NCBI GenBank assembly: GCA_902492105.1
Contig: CABUKD010000003.1
Coordinates: forward strand, 10,618-74,617
DNA: 64,000 nucleotides
Reading direction: 5' to 3'
From: an uncultured Clostridium sp.
GTDB lineage: Bacteria > Bacillota > Clostridia > TANB77 > CAG-508
A program made the translations under genes and the position numbers. Below, piece by piece: positions 35,200-44,399 of the stretch (the stretch's first letter is position 1; every line of letters starts with the position of its first letter). The notes under the pieces were generated by a model. The model searched no databases, had not been told where the DNA came from, and saw nothing but the letters and a program-made list of their open reading frames with translations.

Positions 35200-38133
35200 G
35201 TGAAAGAAACACAAGAAAAAAAGATTAGAATAGTAAAAATGATGCAAAAAGAATATTCAAAAAATAAGCAAGAAAATGGAATAACTTTAATCGCTTTAGT
35301 AGTAACCATAGTAGTAATGTTAATATTAGCGGGAATCACAATTCAAACAGCAATAGGAGATGGAGGAATAATCAATTTAGCAAATGAAGCAAAAGAACAA
35401 CAAATCATAGCAAGTTATAAAGATAGAATAGGAATAGTAGGAGTTAATTGGTCATTAAATAGAGCATTAGATGATAGTGTAACAGTAGATGATTTATGGC
35501 AAGATATGCAAGATGCCAAAATTATCAATAATAAAGAAACAGATGTAGAAAAAGTAGATGAGAATGGAAACTATATAATCACCGTACCAGAAGGATATAA
35601 ATTTCAAATCCATATTAATGAATATGATGATCTAGAAATAGATTATATAGGAAAAGAAGATAACCTATTACCATATATAAATGAAATAAAAGTAATAAAC
35701 CAAACAAGCAATAGTGTAGAATTGCAAGTAAGTGTAAGCAGATTAAATAATGGAACACTAAATTACTATTATAAAGAAAAAGATGCTCCAGATGAAGACT
35801 ATCAATTAGTAAAAGGAGATACAACAGATTTAACAGCAATCATAACGGGACTTAACAATAAAACAACCTATGAAATAAAGGTAGAAGCAACCAATAAGAA
35901 TGGAACAATGGAAAAAGTAACAGAAGTATTCATAGGAGAATTAAAAGGAACTATTACGCAAAAGGGAGAAACAGTATGGAGTAATGGAACAGCAACCATT
36001 CATTTAGAAACAGAAGCACAAAATTTAAGTATTTTATATCAAATAAATAGTATTGAAGGAACATATCAGCCTTATGATGATACCAAAGGAATTACAGGAT
36101 TAGGACATGGAGATACCGTATTTGCAGTACTAAGTGATGGAACGAATATAACAGATTATACAAGTATAGATGTTTTAGATAAACTAGGACCAACTGTAAC
36201 AGTAACACAAGGAAGCAAAAGTACCAATAACATACAAGTAAGTGTAAGTAGCAGTGATGCAGAATGGGGAATGCCAGATAGCATAACATATAATTACTAT
36301 ATCAAGAAAACAGCAGATGGAAATTATCCACAAGACCCAACGCATACAGGAACAGAAACAAGCTATATATTTACAGGATTAATACAAAACACCAGTTATG
36401 ATGTAAAAGTGACAACAAGTGATAAAGCAGGAAACCCAGGAGAAGGACAAGCAACTAATATCACAACAGACACAGTGGGAGGAGCAGATGATGACTTAAA
36501 AGACGGAAATATTATAGCAAGTGACCCAACATGGAGTAATGGAAGTGCAAGTATTACCTTAAGTAAAGGAACAGGAGTAGCCAGTCACTTAACTATCCAA
36601 TATCAAGTAGGAGACATAGCAGAAGGAAACTGGACAACAGTACAAGCAGGAGCAAATTCTGTAACTGTAACAGGATTGACACATAACAGCATTGTATATG
36701 CAAGATTAACAGATGGAAGCAACTATGGACATTATGCAAGTGTAACCATATTAGATCAAACAAATCCGCAAAATGCAATGATTAACCTAAGTACAAATAC
36801 AACAAAAGAAAATGAAAGAATTACAGCAACAGTAACACATACAGACAATGAAAGTGGAATAAATATTACAAATTGTAAATGGGTATATAGCACAACAAGT
36901 ACACCAATAGGAACAGAAGAAGGAAGTTACACAGGAGGAAACTTTAGCAGCAATGGACAAACAATTAATTTAACAACATCTACAGCAGGAACTTATTATT
37001 TACATGTACTAACAGTGGATATGGGAGGAAATAAAATAGAAAGTATTTCAAATGCAGTAACAGTAGAAAAAGGAAGTATACCTATAGAAGATATTACAAC
37101 CATTCAAAAAGACAATACAAAGGCAGAAGATAAATATGGAAATATCGTAACAGTTCCAAAAGGATTTAAAGTAGTAACCACTGAAGCGACAACAGTACCA
37201 GAAGGAATAGTAATAGAAGATGTCAGTGGAAACCAATTTGTATGGATACCAGTAGGAACAGTGTATAAAAACGTAGAAAAAACAGAAAGTAGTACAATAA
37301 TATTAGGAAGATATACTTTTGATGAAACAAATGGAACACCAACATTACAGCAAGCAGCTTTTGAAGAAGATAATCCAACTGATTCTAATCAAACTTATGT
37401 TGATGAAGTTCCTATAATGGGATACAATGATAATCATCATATAGAATTAATTGAATCAAGGCCAGGTACAGTGGATGATAGCGATCATTTAAATGACTTA
37501 AATGCTACAGCCAAAAATTTAGAAGAATTTGTGCAAAGCGTAGAAGTAGAAGGAGGATATTATTTAGCTAGATATGAGGCAAGCTATGGAAGTGGATATG
37601 ATAGTACTGGTAGCACAGATGAAGAAAAATACGCAGATGCTAAACCATTATCAAAAGTATCAATAGCAAACAGTACAAGCAGTATGACGTATGATACACC
37701 AGGTAAATTATGGAACTTTATAACACAAATAAATGCATCAGTAGTAAGTCAAAACATGTATGCGAATGACAATAGTGTAGGAGTAGAAAGTGATTTAACC
37801 AATAGTTATGCATGGGATACAGCAATAGTGTTTATACAAGAAATGAAAAATAGTAATTATGCAAATGCAAATAGTGATACAATAGGAAATTATACTTTGA
37901 AAAATACAGGAAAAACAGGAGATAAAGTATGTAATATATTTGATATGGCAGCAAATGTAACAGAATGGACCACAGAATATTCCACGTACACGAATAGCGA
38001 TGCGTCGAACCCTTGCACTTTTAGGGGTAGCGCTTACAGCATGACCGATGGCTACACGTCTATCAGGGACTCTAGCGATGTAACCACCAGCCATGAAGGC
38101 GTAGGCTTCCGCGTGGTACTTTATATAAAATAG
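35200..38133 (+). CDS. Prepilin-like surface protein with Fn3 domains and FGE/C-lectin-type C-terminus (putative DGR target)
   Basis: 977 residues from GTG behind AGGAGGG. A prepilin-like segment GITLIALVVTIVV sits near residue 27, followed by a pilin-like region (DDLWQDM), several Fn3-like repeats (about residues 165-600), and a C-terminal domain containing FVWIPVGTVY, GGYYLARYEAS, NIFDMAANVTEWTTE and GVGFRVVLYIK, the pattern of the formylglycine-generating-enzyme/C-type-lectin fold. The last 50 codons are abruptly GC-richer and rich in NNC codons, unlike the rest of the gene, as in variable regions of diversity-generating retroelements. A 7-bp hairpin follows the stop. No reverse transcriptase is in the window. 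Its upstream layout duplicates that of the gene at 5603. Confidence 0.8.
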   Translation: MKETQEKKIRIVKMMQKEYSKNKQENGITLIALVVTIVVMLILAGITIQTAIGDGGIINLANEAKEQQIIASYKDRIGIVGVNWSLNRALDDSVTVDDLWQDMQDAKIINNKETDVEKVDENGNYIITVPEGYKFQIHINEYDDLEIDYIGKEDNLLPYINEIKVINQTSNSVELQVSVSRLNNGTLNYYYKEKDAPDEDYQLVKGDTTDLTAIITGLNNKTTYEIKVEATNKNGTMEKVTEVFIGELKGTITQKGETVWSNGTATIHLETEAQNLSILYQINSIEGTYQPYDDTKGITGLGHGDTVFAVLSDGTNITDYTSIDVLDKLGPTVTVTQGSKSTNNIQVSVSSSDAEWGMPDSITYNYYIKKTADGNYPQDPTHTGTETSYIFTGLIQNTSYDVKVTTSDKAGNPGEGQATNITTDTVGGADDDLKDGNIIASDPTWSNGSASITLSKGTGVASHLTIQYQVGDIAEGNWTTVQAGANSVTVTGLTHNSIVYARLTDGSNYGHYASVTILDQTNPQNAMINLSTNTTKENERITATVTHTDNESGINITNCKWVYSTTSTPIGTEEGSYTGGNFSSNGQTINLTTSTAGTYYLHVLTVDMGGNKIESISNAVTVEKGSIPIEDITTIQKDNTKAEDKYGNIVTVPKGFKVVTTEATTVPEGIVIEDVSGNQFVWIPVGTVYKNVEKTESSTIILGRYTFDETNGTPTLQQAAFEEDNPTDSNQTYVDEVPIMGYNDNHHIELIESRPGTVDDSDHLNDLNATAKNLEEFVQSVEVEGGYYLARYEASYGSGYDSTGSTDEEKYADAKPLSKVSIANSTSSMTYDTPGKLWNFITQINASVVSQNMYANDNSVGVESDLTNSYAWDTAIVFIQEMKNSNYANANSDTIGNYTLKNTGKTGDKVCNIFDMAANVTEWTTEYSTYTNSDASNPCTFRGSAYSMTDGYTSIRDSSDVTTSHEGVGFRVVLYIK
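37980..38130 (+). other. Putative DGR variable region (VR)
   Basis: This is the last roughly 150 bases of the gene at 35200. Base composition switches from strongly AT-rich to about half G+C within a few codons. Codons such as TAC, AGC, AAC, GAT, ACC, ATC and GAC cluster where DGR variable residues lie, between FRGSAY and GFRVV. The 3' GC-rich stretch encoding GFRVVL would be the IMH. The template repeat is not in this window. Confidence 0.6.
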
Positions 38134-38151
38134 CACTAACCACTGTTAGTG
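38134..38151 (+). other. Hairpin directly after the putative VR
   Basis: CACTAAC-CACT-GTTAGTG: a 7-bp stem with a 4-base loop that begins at the base after the stop codon. Studied DGR targets carry a hairpin/cruciform of this size just downstream of the IMH. Confidence 0.6.
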
Positions 38152-38193
38152 GAAATTAGTTTCAAGAAAATTAGAGTGTTGAGAATATCAAGC

Positions 38194-38236
38194 TAACTGT
38201 GTAAATTCAAAATTGAATTTTGGATTTACACAGTTA
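38194..38236 (+). terminator. Terminator-like hairpin after the putative DGR target
   Basis: TAACTGTGTAAATTCAAAAT pairs with ATTTTGGATTTACACAGTTA (one internal mismatch). The rest of 38237-38447 is AT-rich with no gene seen. Confidence 0.7.
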
Positions 38237-38447
38237 GATTTTAACACTTATTTTATGAAAGTACACATTTTTTGACTTATATAGTGAAGAAGGAATATCA
38301 TGAGAAGAAGAGCGAAAACTTTAAAAAAGTGGGGATAAAATATCAATATAAAAGTATATATTTTAAACTGGAACTTTTCTACATTTTTTAATTAAAAAAT
38401 GTATTTTTTTCTTGGCATTTACAATATGTTATTGTTTTTTGCATTAT

Positions 38448-38521
38448 ACAATAAGCTTAAGTTTCCTTGAATTGCGCATATTTACGAAGCAAAATGCACA
38501 TGTGGCGAAGCCACTTTTCTT
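38448..38521 (+). ncRNA. Second structured repeat family, copy 1
   Basis: Starts ACAATAAGCTTAAGTTTCCT and contains GTGGC-GAA-GCCAC (5-bp stem) and a GCAT/ATGC stem. It is about 75% identical by eye to 61581-61655, with compensating changes in the last stem. It lies about 65 bases upstream of the Fur box. Not recognised as a known RNA. Confidence 0.4.
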
Positions 38522-38587
38522 ATACTTATATAAAAAAGAAAAATTGGAAAAAACTCTTGATTTTTTTTCACATTTATATTATTATAA

Positions 38588-38602
38588 TGATAATCATTAT
38601 CA
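38588..38602 (+). promoter_or_regulatory. Fur box (7-1-7)
   Basis: TGATAAT-C-ATTATCA is a perfect 7-1-7 inverted repeat, identical to the classical Fur box core. It overlaps the TATAAT at 38583 and sits 14 bases before the Fur-family start codon, implying autoregulation. Confidence 0.8.
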
Positions 38603-38615
38603 AAAAGGGAAAAAT

Positions 38616-39005
38616 ATGAAAAAGTATAGTAAGCAAAGAGAAACTATTTTAAATAACTTAAAATCAAGAACAGACCATCCAACTGCTGAACAGCTATATT
38701 TAGACTTAAAAGAGCAAATGCCAGACATGGGAATTGCAACAGTTTATCGTAACTTATCAGAACTTTGTGACGAAGGAGAAATTATAAAAATAAAGTCTAA
38801 AGCTGGAGCAGATAGATTTGATGGAAATAATAAGCCACATGTTCACTTTTTATGTGAAAAATGTGAGCATTTATTAGACATTTGCTTAAACGAAAAAGAA
38901 AAAAATAAATTAGATAATGATATGCTAGCTTTGGCAAAGCAGATTGATGGTAAAGCTTTATCATCAGAAATTGTAATTACAGGTATTTGTAAAAACTGTA
39001 GTTAA
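38616..39005 (+). CDS. Fur-family metal/peroxide regulator
   Basis: 129 residues from ATG 38616, preceded by AAAGGG; an open frame further upstream has no ribosome binding site. The winged-helix N-terminus (KQRETILNNLKSRTDHPTAE, then GIATVYRNLSELCDEGEI) and the C-terminal metal domain (HVHFLCEKCEH and CKNC, a structural zinc site of two CxxC pairs) are clear. The Fur-type box directly upstream supports Fur, whereas the rubrerythrin and rubredoxin genes downstream would suit PerR, so the sub-family is undecided. The rubrerythrin gene follows after 83 bases and is a likely regulon member. Confidence 0.9.
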   Translation: MKKYSKQRETILNNLKSRTDHPTAEQLYLDLKEQMPDMGIATVYRNLSELCDEGEIIKIKSKAGADRFDGNNKPHVHFLCEKCEHLLDICLNEKEKNKLDNDMLALAKQIDGKALSSEIVITGICKNCS

Positions 39006-39088
39006 AAATATCAAACCAAAAATAAAAAGGTAGTGTAACTTTAAATATAGAATAGGTTAACTATCTAAAAAATAAGGAGGAAACAAAA

Positions 39089-39637
39089 ATGAAAGCTTAT
39101 GTATGTAAAGTATGTGGTTATATCCACTTTGGAGAAGAAGCTCCAGAAAAATGCCCACAATGTGGAGCACCAAAAGAAAAATTTGAGTTAAGAGAAGAAA
39201 GTGCTGAAAAAAGTTATGCAGATGAACACGTAATTGGTGTAGCACAAGGTTTAGACGAAGAAGTAGTAAAAGGATTAAGAGAAAACTTTACAGGTGAATG
39301 TACAGAAGTTGGAATGTATTTAGCTATGAGCCGCCAGGCAGATAGAGAAGGATATCCAGAAATTGCAGAAGCGTTTAAAAGATATGCTTTTGAAGAAGCA
39401 GAACATGCTGCAAAATTTGCTGAATTATTAGGAGAAGTAGTTCATGCAGATACTAAAAGAAATGTAGAATTAAGAGCTATGGCAGAACATGGTGCATGTG
39501 AAGGTAAAAAAGAACTTGCTACAAGAGCAAAACAATTAGGTTATGATGCTATTCATGATACAGTTCATGAAATGTGCAAAGATGAAGCTCGTCATGGAAG
39601 AGGATTTGACGGATTATTAAAAAGATATTTTGCTTAA
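39089..39637 (+). CDS. Rubrerythrin with N-terminal rubredoxin domain
   Basis: 182 residues. The N-terminal rubredoxin-like domain has YVCKVCGYI and CPQCGAPK (four Cys iron ligands). The C-terminal ferritin-like domain carries diiron ligands in [28 protein letters not shown] (ExxH) and DEARHGRGF. The reversed order, rubredoxin first, marks the reverse rubrerythrins, which reduce hydrogen peroxide with electrons from rubredoxin in anaerobes. AAGGAGG is 7 bases upstream. It lies behind the Fur-family gene and before a free rubredoxin. Confidence 0.93.
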   Translation: MKAYVCKVCGYIHFGEEAPEKCPQCGAPKEKFELREESAEKSYADEHVIGVAQGLDEEVVKGLRENFTGECTEVGMYLAMSRQADREGYPEIAEAFKRYAFEEAEHAAKFAELLGEVVHADTKRNVELRAMAEHGACEGKKELATRAKQLGYDAIHDTVHEMCKDEARHGRGFDGLLKRYFA

Positions 39638-39841
39638 TTGTATAAAATTAAGAAATATGGTTAAACTTTAAATAAATGATAGTTTTAATTTAGCATAAAA
39701 TAAGGATTATTTTATAAATTTATTTGGATTACATATTATAAATGAAAATTGCATGATTTAAGATAATGGAAAGTAATCTAAAAAATGGAATATAGGAAAA
39801 AGATTAATTAGAAATAAAGACATTGAAATAGGAGGGAAAAC

Positions 39842-39982
39842 ATGAAAAAATATGTATGTACTGCTTGTGGCTATGTTTATGATGAAGCACAAGAAGGTGT
39901 AAAATGGGAAGACTTAGGTGAAGATTGGGTTTGCCCAGTATGCGGAGTAGGAAAAGAATTTTTCCAATTAGTAGAAGAATAA
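39842..39982 (+). CDS. Rubredoxin
   Basis: 46 residues: [18 protein letters not shown] and [13 protein letters not shown] supply the four Cys that bind one iron. It acts as the electron carrier to rubrerythrin. It lies 200 bases downstream of the rubrerythrin gene and is preceded by ATAGGAGGG. Confidence 0.96.
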   Translation: MKKYVCTACGYVYDEAQEGVKWEDLGEDWVCPVCGVGKEFFQLVEE

Positions 39983-40047
39983 TATAAAAATGTATAAAAA
40001 AGGTTAATTTTTAAAGTAAAATTCAAATAATGTATACAAAATTTAAC

Positions 40048-40073
40048 AAAAGTGTTGCAATTGCAACACTTTT
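40048..40073 (+). terminator. Intrinsic terminator after rubredoxin
   Basis: AAAAGTGTTGCAA pairs with TTGCAACACTTTT, a 13-bp perfect stem followed by T's. Confidence 0.85.
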
Positions 40074-40202
40074 TTGATATAATAATACACGTTGAAAAAT
40101 ACACACATATTGTGAGTATAAAGATAGTGCTTGGTTTCATAGCTAAGTTTTTTTATACGCTTGTAGCAATATGGAGGAAAAACTAAAAGGAGGAATAAAA
40201 AA

Positions 40203-41105
40203 ATGGCAGTAGTTGCAATGAAACAATTACTAGAAGCAGGTGTTCACTTTGGACATCAAACAAGAAGATGGGATCCAAAAATGGCTGAATACATATTCCA
40301 AGCTAGAAATGGTATCCATATTATCGACTTACAAAAGACATCTAAAAAATTAGACGAAGCATATAGCTTCCTAAAAGAACAAGCAGAACAAGGAAAAACA
40401 GTTCTATTTGTTGGAACAAAAAAACAAGCACAAGAATGTGTAAAAGAAGCTGCTGAAAAATGCGGTATGTACTATGTAAATCAAAGATGGTTAGGTGGTA
40501 CATTAACAAACTTTGGAACCATTAGAAAAAGAATTGGTAGACTAGTAGAATTAGAAAAAATGCAAGAAGATGGTACCTTTGAAGTATTACCTAAAAAAGA
40601 AGTTATTCTTTTAAAGAAAGAAATGGAAAAACTAGAAAAAAATCTTGGTGGAATTAAAGAAATGAATGAGCTTCCAGGAGTTATGTTTATAGTAGATCCT
40701 AAAAAAGAAAGAATTGGAATTTTAGAAGCTAAAAAATTAGGAATTCCAGTAATCGGTTTAGTAGATACAAACTGTAATCCAGAAGAAGTAGATTATGCTA
40801 TTCCAGGAAATGACGATGCTATTCGTGCTGTAAAATTAATTACAGACTGTATGGCAAATGCCATTATAGAAGGAAGACAAGGTGAATCTATGGAAACTGT
40901 AGAAGAAGCTATGGAAGAGCAAAGTGCACAAACAGAACCTACAGATATGGAAGAAGTAGTAGAACAAGCAGAAGAAACAGCAGAAGCTCCAGTAACAGAA
41001 ACTGCTGAAGCAGATAAAACAGAAGAAGCTGTAGCTGAACCAGAAAAAGTAGAAAAACCAAAAAGAACAAGAAAAAAGGCTGAAGAAGATAAAACAGCTG
41101 AATAA
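40203..41105 (+). CDS. rpsB: 30S ribosomal protein S2
   Basis: 300 residues. The core (residues 1-232) is typical S2: [51 protein letters not shown] and [14 protein letters not shown]. It has a 65-residue Glu/Ala/Thr-rich acidic tail ending in a basic [11 protein letters not shown] stretch, which is longer than in most S2 proteins. It is in the usual operon with tsf. The ribosome binding site AAAGGAGG is strong. The 120-base leader (40080-40202) may contain the S2 autoregulatory site, but I cannot identify it. Confidence 0.97.
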   Translation: MAVVAMKQLLEAGVHFGHQTRRWDPKMAEYIFQARNGIHIIDLQKTSKKLDEAYSFLKEQAEQGKTVLFVGTKKQAQECVKEAAEKCGMYYVNQRWLGGTLTNFGTIRKRIGRLVELEKMQEDGTFEVLPKKEVILLKKEMEKLEKNLGGIKEMNELPGVMFIVDPKKERIGILEAKKLGIPVIGLVDTNCNPEEVDYAIPGNDDAIRAVKLITDCMANAIIEGRQGESMETVEEAMEEQSAQTEPTDMEEVVEQAEETAEAPVTETAEADKTEEAVAEPEKVEKPKRTRKKAEEDKTAE

Positions 41106-41198
41106 TAAAAAGCTATAGTATAAGAGGCATGAGATAAAAAAATTCTAATGTCTCTTATCTTAATAGAAAAAACATTTTGAAAATAGGAGGAATTGAGA

Positions 41199-42080
41199 AT
41201 GATTACAGCAGAACAAGTAAAAGCTTTAAGAGAAAGAACAGGCGCAGGTATGATGGACTGTAAAAAAGTTTTAACAGAAACCAATGGAGATGAAGAAAAG
41301 GCAATTGAATTATTACGTGAAAGAGGAATTGCAAAAGCTGCTAAAAAATCAGATAGAATTGCTGCAGAAGGTTTAGTTGCTACTTATTTATCAGAAGATA
41401 AAAAAGTAGGTAGTGTTGTAGAAGTAAATGCAGAAACAGACTTCGTTGCTAAAAATGAAGAATTTAGAAATTTTGTTGCAGATGTTGCAAAACAAGTTGC
41501 AGAAAAAAATCCAGCTTCTGTAGAAGATTTATTAGCACAAGCTTCTATTGCAGAGCCAGATAAAACAGTACAAGATGTATTAACCAATAAAATTGCTACT
41601 ATTGGAGAAAATATGTCTATTCGTAGATTTGAAAGATATGAAACAAATGGACAATTAGAAAGCTATATTCACGGTGATGGAAAAATAGCAGTACTTGTAG
41701 ATATGGAAGGCGGAGACACCACTTTAGCAAAAGATATTTGTATGCAAATTGCAGCAGCTAGACCAGAATTTTTAAATAGAGAATCTGTTCCACAAGATCG
41801 CGTAGACCATGAAATGGAAATTTTAAAAGCACAAGCTATGAATGAAGGAAAACCAGAAGCTGTTGCAGAAAAAATTGTACAAGGTAGAATTGGAAAATTC
41901 TATTCAGAAATTTGCTTAGTAGAGCAACCATTTGTAAAAGATCCTGACCAAAAAGTAGAAAAACTATTAGAATCAAAAGGTGCAAAAGTAAATCGTTTTG
42001 CAAGATTTGAAAAAGGAGAAGGATTACAAAAAAGAGAAGAAAACTTTGCAGAAGAAGTTGCAAAACAAATCAATGGATAA
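41199..42080 (+). CDS. tsf: Elongation factor Ts
   Basis: 293 residues from ATG 41199 (AGGAGG 7 bases upstream; TTG 41193 also opens the frame). EF-Ts recharges EF-Tu with GTP. Signatures are RERTGAGMMDCKKVLTE, VNAETDFVAKNEEF and YIHGDGKIAVLV. It follows rpsB by 93 bases in the conserved rpsB-tsf order and is closed by a hairpin terminator. Confidence 0.97.
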   Translation: MITAEQVKALRERTGAGMMDCKKVLTETNGDEEKAIELLRERGIAKAAKKSDRIAAEGLVATYLSEDKKVGSVVEVNAETDFVAKNEEFRNFVADVAKQVAEKNPASVEDLLAQASIAEPDKTVQDVLTNKIATIGENMSIRRFERYETNGQLESYIHGDGKIAVLVDMEGGDTTLAKDICMQIAAARPEFLNRESVPQDRVDHEMEILKAQAMNEGKPEAVAEKIVQGRIGKFYSEICLVEQPFVKDPDQKVEKLLESKGAKVNRFARFEKGEGLQKREENFAEEVAKQING

Positions 42081-42100
42081 AACAAAATAATCAAAATAAG

Positions 42101-42144
42101 AAATAGAGTAGTTCAAGAAATTATTTTCAAGAATTACTCTATTT
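42101..42144 (+). terminator. Intrinsic terminator after tsf
   Basis: AAATAGAGTAGTTC (42101-42114) pairs with GAATTACTCTATTT (42131-42144), with one G-T pair, followed by T's. Confidence 0.8.
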
Positions 42145-42216
42145 TTTATTAAAATTTTTGGAATTTTAATTTACTGAATTCAAATTTTACAATTTTATAT
42201 TTGCTATTTTATTATA

Positions 42217-43227
42217 TTATTTACTTGTACTTTTATTATCTTCGAGCAAATGACTGCTAATTCGTTCTTTATTTAATGCATCTACTATTTTGTCTAAATA
42301 TTGATTTAAAAATGTACTTAGCTTATCAGAACCAAATACCAAGCATAAAACAACAGAAATCACAATAGAAGTAAGAATATATAAGGTATTAGAACCTTGA
42401 TAAATGCTAGCAAATAATAAGGTAATTGGTCTATGAAATACATAAATCCAAAGAGAATTTCTTCCCCATTTTTCTATAAAATTATATTTTCCTGTTCTTT
42501 TAGGAATCATGCAAAATAACCCAAAACCTGCAAGACAGGCAATTATATAAATTAATAATCTAATAAAAATGTCTGCAAAAATAGTATAAGGTTCCATTAA
42601 TAAAGCATTTTGAACAAAGAAATGGTCAGACATATAGAAAGCACCTAGCAATGCAAACAGAAAAATAAATAATCCAACTACAAATACCCATTTTTTTCTC
42701 TTTTCTAAAAAAGATGAGATTAAATCCTTAGGCAAATAATATCCTATAAAGAAAAATGGCAAAAAACCTAAAATTTTTTCTATTGCTAAAATATTACTAA
42801 CATCTGCAAAGAGTCCAGAAAATAATCCAATAATAAAACTGGTAGGAATCATAATGTACCATTGATTACAAGGAATATATTTAGCAATGATTCTCCAAGC
42901 AACTAAGGCAAGTAAATACCAATAAGAATAAAAAGGAGTTATTGCTAAAATTCTATTGTTAGTAACAATCTCAATTACTATAAAAATAGTATTAAATATA
43001 AAATAGAGGAGAAGATATTTTAAAACTTTCGAAAACGTAATTTCCTTTTTACTAAAATAACCAGAAATAAAAACGAAAACAGGCATATGAAAAAAGTAAA
43101 TCATATTAACAATATGTCTGCCTTCATGCAATTGTGGAAAATTATATAAAAAGTGAGCAAAAACTACTAAAAAAATAAGAACTCCCTTAAAATTATCCCA
43201 ATAAGCAATTCGTTTAGAAGATTCCAT
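42217..43227 (-). CDS. Acyltransferase-3 family membrane protein
   Basis: 336 residues from ATG 43227 (GAAAGGAG upstream; the frame opens at 43284). It begins RIAYWDNFKGVLIFLVVFAH with the conserved membrane His of the family. About ten transmembrane helices follow, with YFFHMPVFVFISGYFSKKE in helix 2-3. Such proteins O-acylate surface glycans using cytoplasmic acyl donors. The target polymer is unknown. It is convergent with tsf. Confidence 0.85.
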   Translation of the reverse strand: MESSKRIAYWDNFKGVLIFLVVFAHFLYNFPQLHEGRHIVNMIYFFHMPVFVFISGYFSKKEITFSKVLKYLLLYFIFNTIFIVIEIVTNNRILAITPFYSYWYLLALVAWRIIAKYIPCNQWYIMIPTSFIIGLFSGLFADVSNILAIEKILGFLPFFFIGYYLPKDLISSFLEKRKKWVFVVGLFIFLFALLGAFYMSDHFFVQNALLMEPYTIFADIFIRLLIYIIACLAGFGLFCMIPKRTGKYNFIEKWGRNSLWIYVFHRPITLLFASIYQGSNTLYILTSIVISVVLCLVFGSDKLSTFLNQYLDKIVDALNKERISSHLLEDNKSTSK

Positions 43228-43317
43228 AAAAATAAAAACTCCTTTCCTAGTCACTATTATAAAAATAATAGGCAAAAATGTCAAACCATATTGAGGAATT
43301 ATTTATCAACTTTATGA

Positions 43318-43466
43318 ATAGGTTCTAAGATATATTTTCTTTTTTTCATAAGCTCGTCACATAGGCTTGTAAATTACTACACACTTTCTTTTCAATAAAC
43401 ACAATACTCTAAATGTCTGTTTGGCAAATGTTCTTCGATTATGAAAAATCCAAAATTAGAACCTAT
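43318..43466 (+). ncRNA. Structured element of unknown class, copy C
   Basis: The clearest copy. The closing stem ATAGGTTCTAA (43318-43328) pairs perfectly with TTAGAACCTAT (43456-43466). Inside are CATAAGC (43347-43353) with GCTTGTA (43365-43371) and the shared ACACACTTTCTTTTCAA block. It lies about 115 bases upstream of the endonuclease/exonuclease/phosphatase gene. The remainder of the 43228-43582 gap shows only a TATAAT near 43534. Confidence 0.5.
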
Positions 43467-43582
43467 ATGAACTAAATGTTATAAATAAAAGAAAATATAT
43501 TTTTAGAAATAGCTTGTTAGAAACCTGTTAATTTGATATAATTCAATTGGCAGATTAGAAATAATAGAAAGGTGGGAGATAA

Positions 43583-44320
43583 ATGATTTTAAAAATAATT
43601 ACTTTTAATGTAGCACATGGAAAAGGGCTAGATGGCATAATTGATATTGAAAGACAGGCAGAATTTTTAAAACAATATAATCCTGATATTGTTTTTTTAC
43701 AAGAAATTGATATGTATACCAAAAGAGCAGGAGAAAGAAACCAAATTAGAGAATTTAGCAAAAAAATAGGGCTATATTATTCTTCTATGGAAAGTAATAT
43801 TACCTTAGAACAAGGTTATTATGGAGATGGTATTATTAGTAGATTCCCAATTTCTTTTTCTACTAATTATTTAATGCCACTTACAGATATTAACCATGAG
43901 CAAAGAGGGATTTTGTGTAACAGAATTTCATTTGGAACTACTAAAATCAATTTATTTTCTGTTCATTTATCTACTTACCAAGAAGAAAGAATATTAGCAG
44001 CTAAAGAAATTTATAAAATTATTAGCAAAATAGATCCCAATGAATTAATTATTATGGGTGGAGACTTTAATGTAGGAGTTACCAGATTAGGAAAAGGACA
44101 ATATATTTTTGAACCTTCAGAAACCTATGAGGAATATGAAATTTTAAAAAAAGTATTAGAACAGTTACCAAATAAAAAAGACACTTGGTTTTCAAACTTG
44201 GGACAAGGCTGTATTGACACTATTTTTTATTCAAAAGATATAAGATTAAATAGTTATGAAACCATTGAAGTGGGAGGAATTTCAGACCATAATGCAGTAT
44301 ATGCAGAATTTGATATTTAA
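43583..44320 (+). CDS. Endonuclease/exonuclease/phosphatase family protein
   Basis: 245 residues. The fold's metal-dependent phosphodiesterase residues are visible: ITFNVAHG (Asn), FLQEIDMYTKRAG (Glu), VHLSTYQEER (His), IMGGDFNVG (Asp-Asn) and GISDHNAVYAEF (Asp-His) at the C-terminus. Members cleave DNA, phospholipid headgroups or inositol phosphates. No signal peptide, so the target here is probably intracellular and is not identified. Strong ribosome binding site AAAGGTGGGAG. Confidence 0.85.
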   Translation: MILKIITFNVAHGKGLDGIIDIERQAEFLKQYNPDIVFLQEIDMYTKRAGERNQIREFSKKIGLYYSSMESNITLEQGYYGDGIISRFPISFSTNYLMPLTDINHEQRGILCNRISFGTTKINLFSVHLSTYQEERILAAKEIYKIISKIDPNELIIMGGDFNVGVTRLGKGQYIFEPSETYEEYEILKKVLEQLPNKKDTWFSNLGQGCIDTIFYSKDIRLNSYETIEVGGISDHNAVYAEFDI

Positions 44321-44399
44321 TACAATAATAAATATTGTAAAAATTCAAAAATAATGTAAATAAAAGCATAAAATTATGATAACTAAAGGAGAAGAAAAA

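Noticed and set aside
38412..38615. N-terminal extension of the Fur-family protein
   Set aside because: The open frame upstream runs through the structured repeat and the Fur box and has no ribosome binding site; ATG 38616 gives a normal-length protein.
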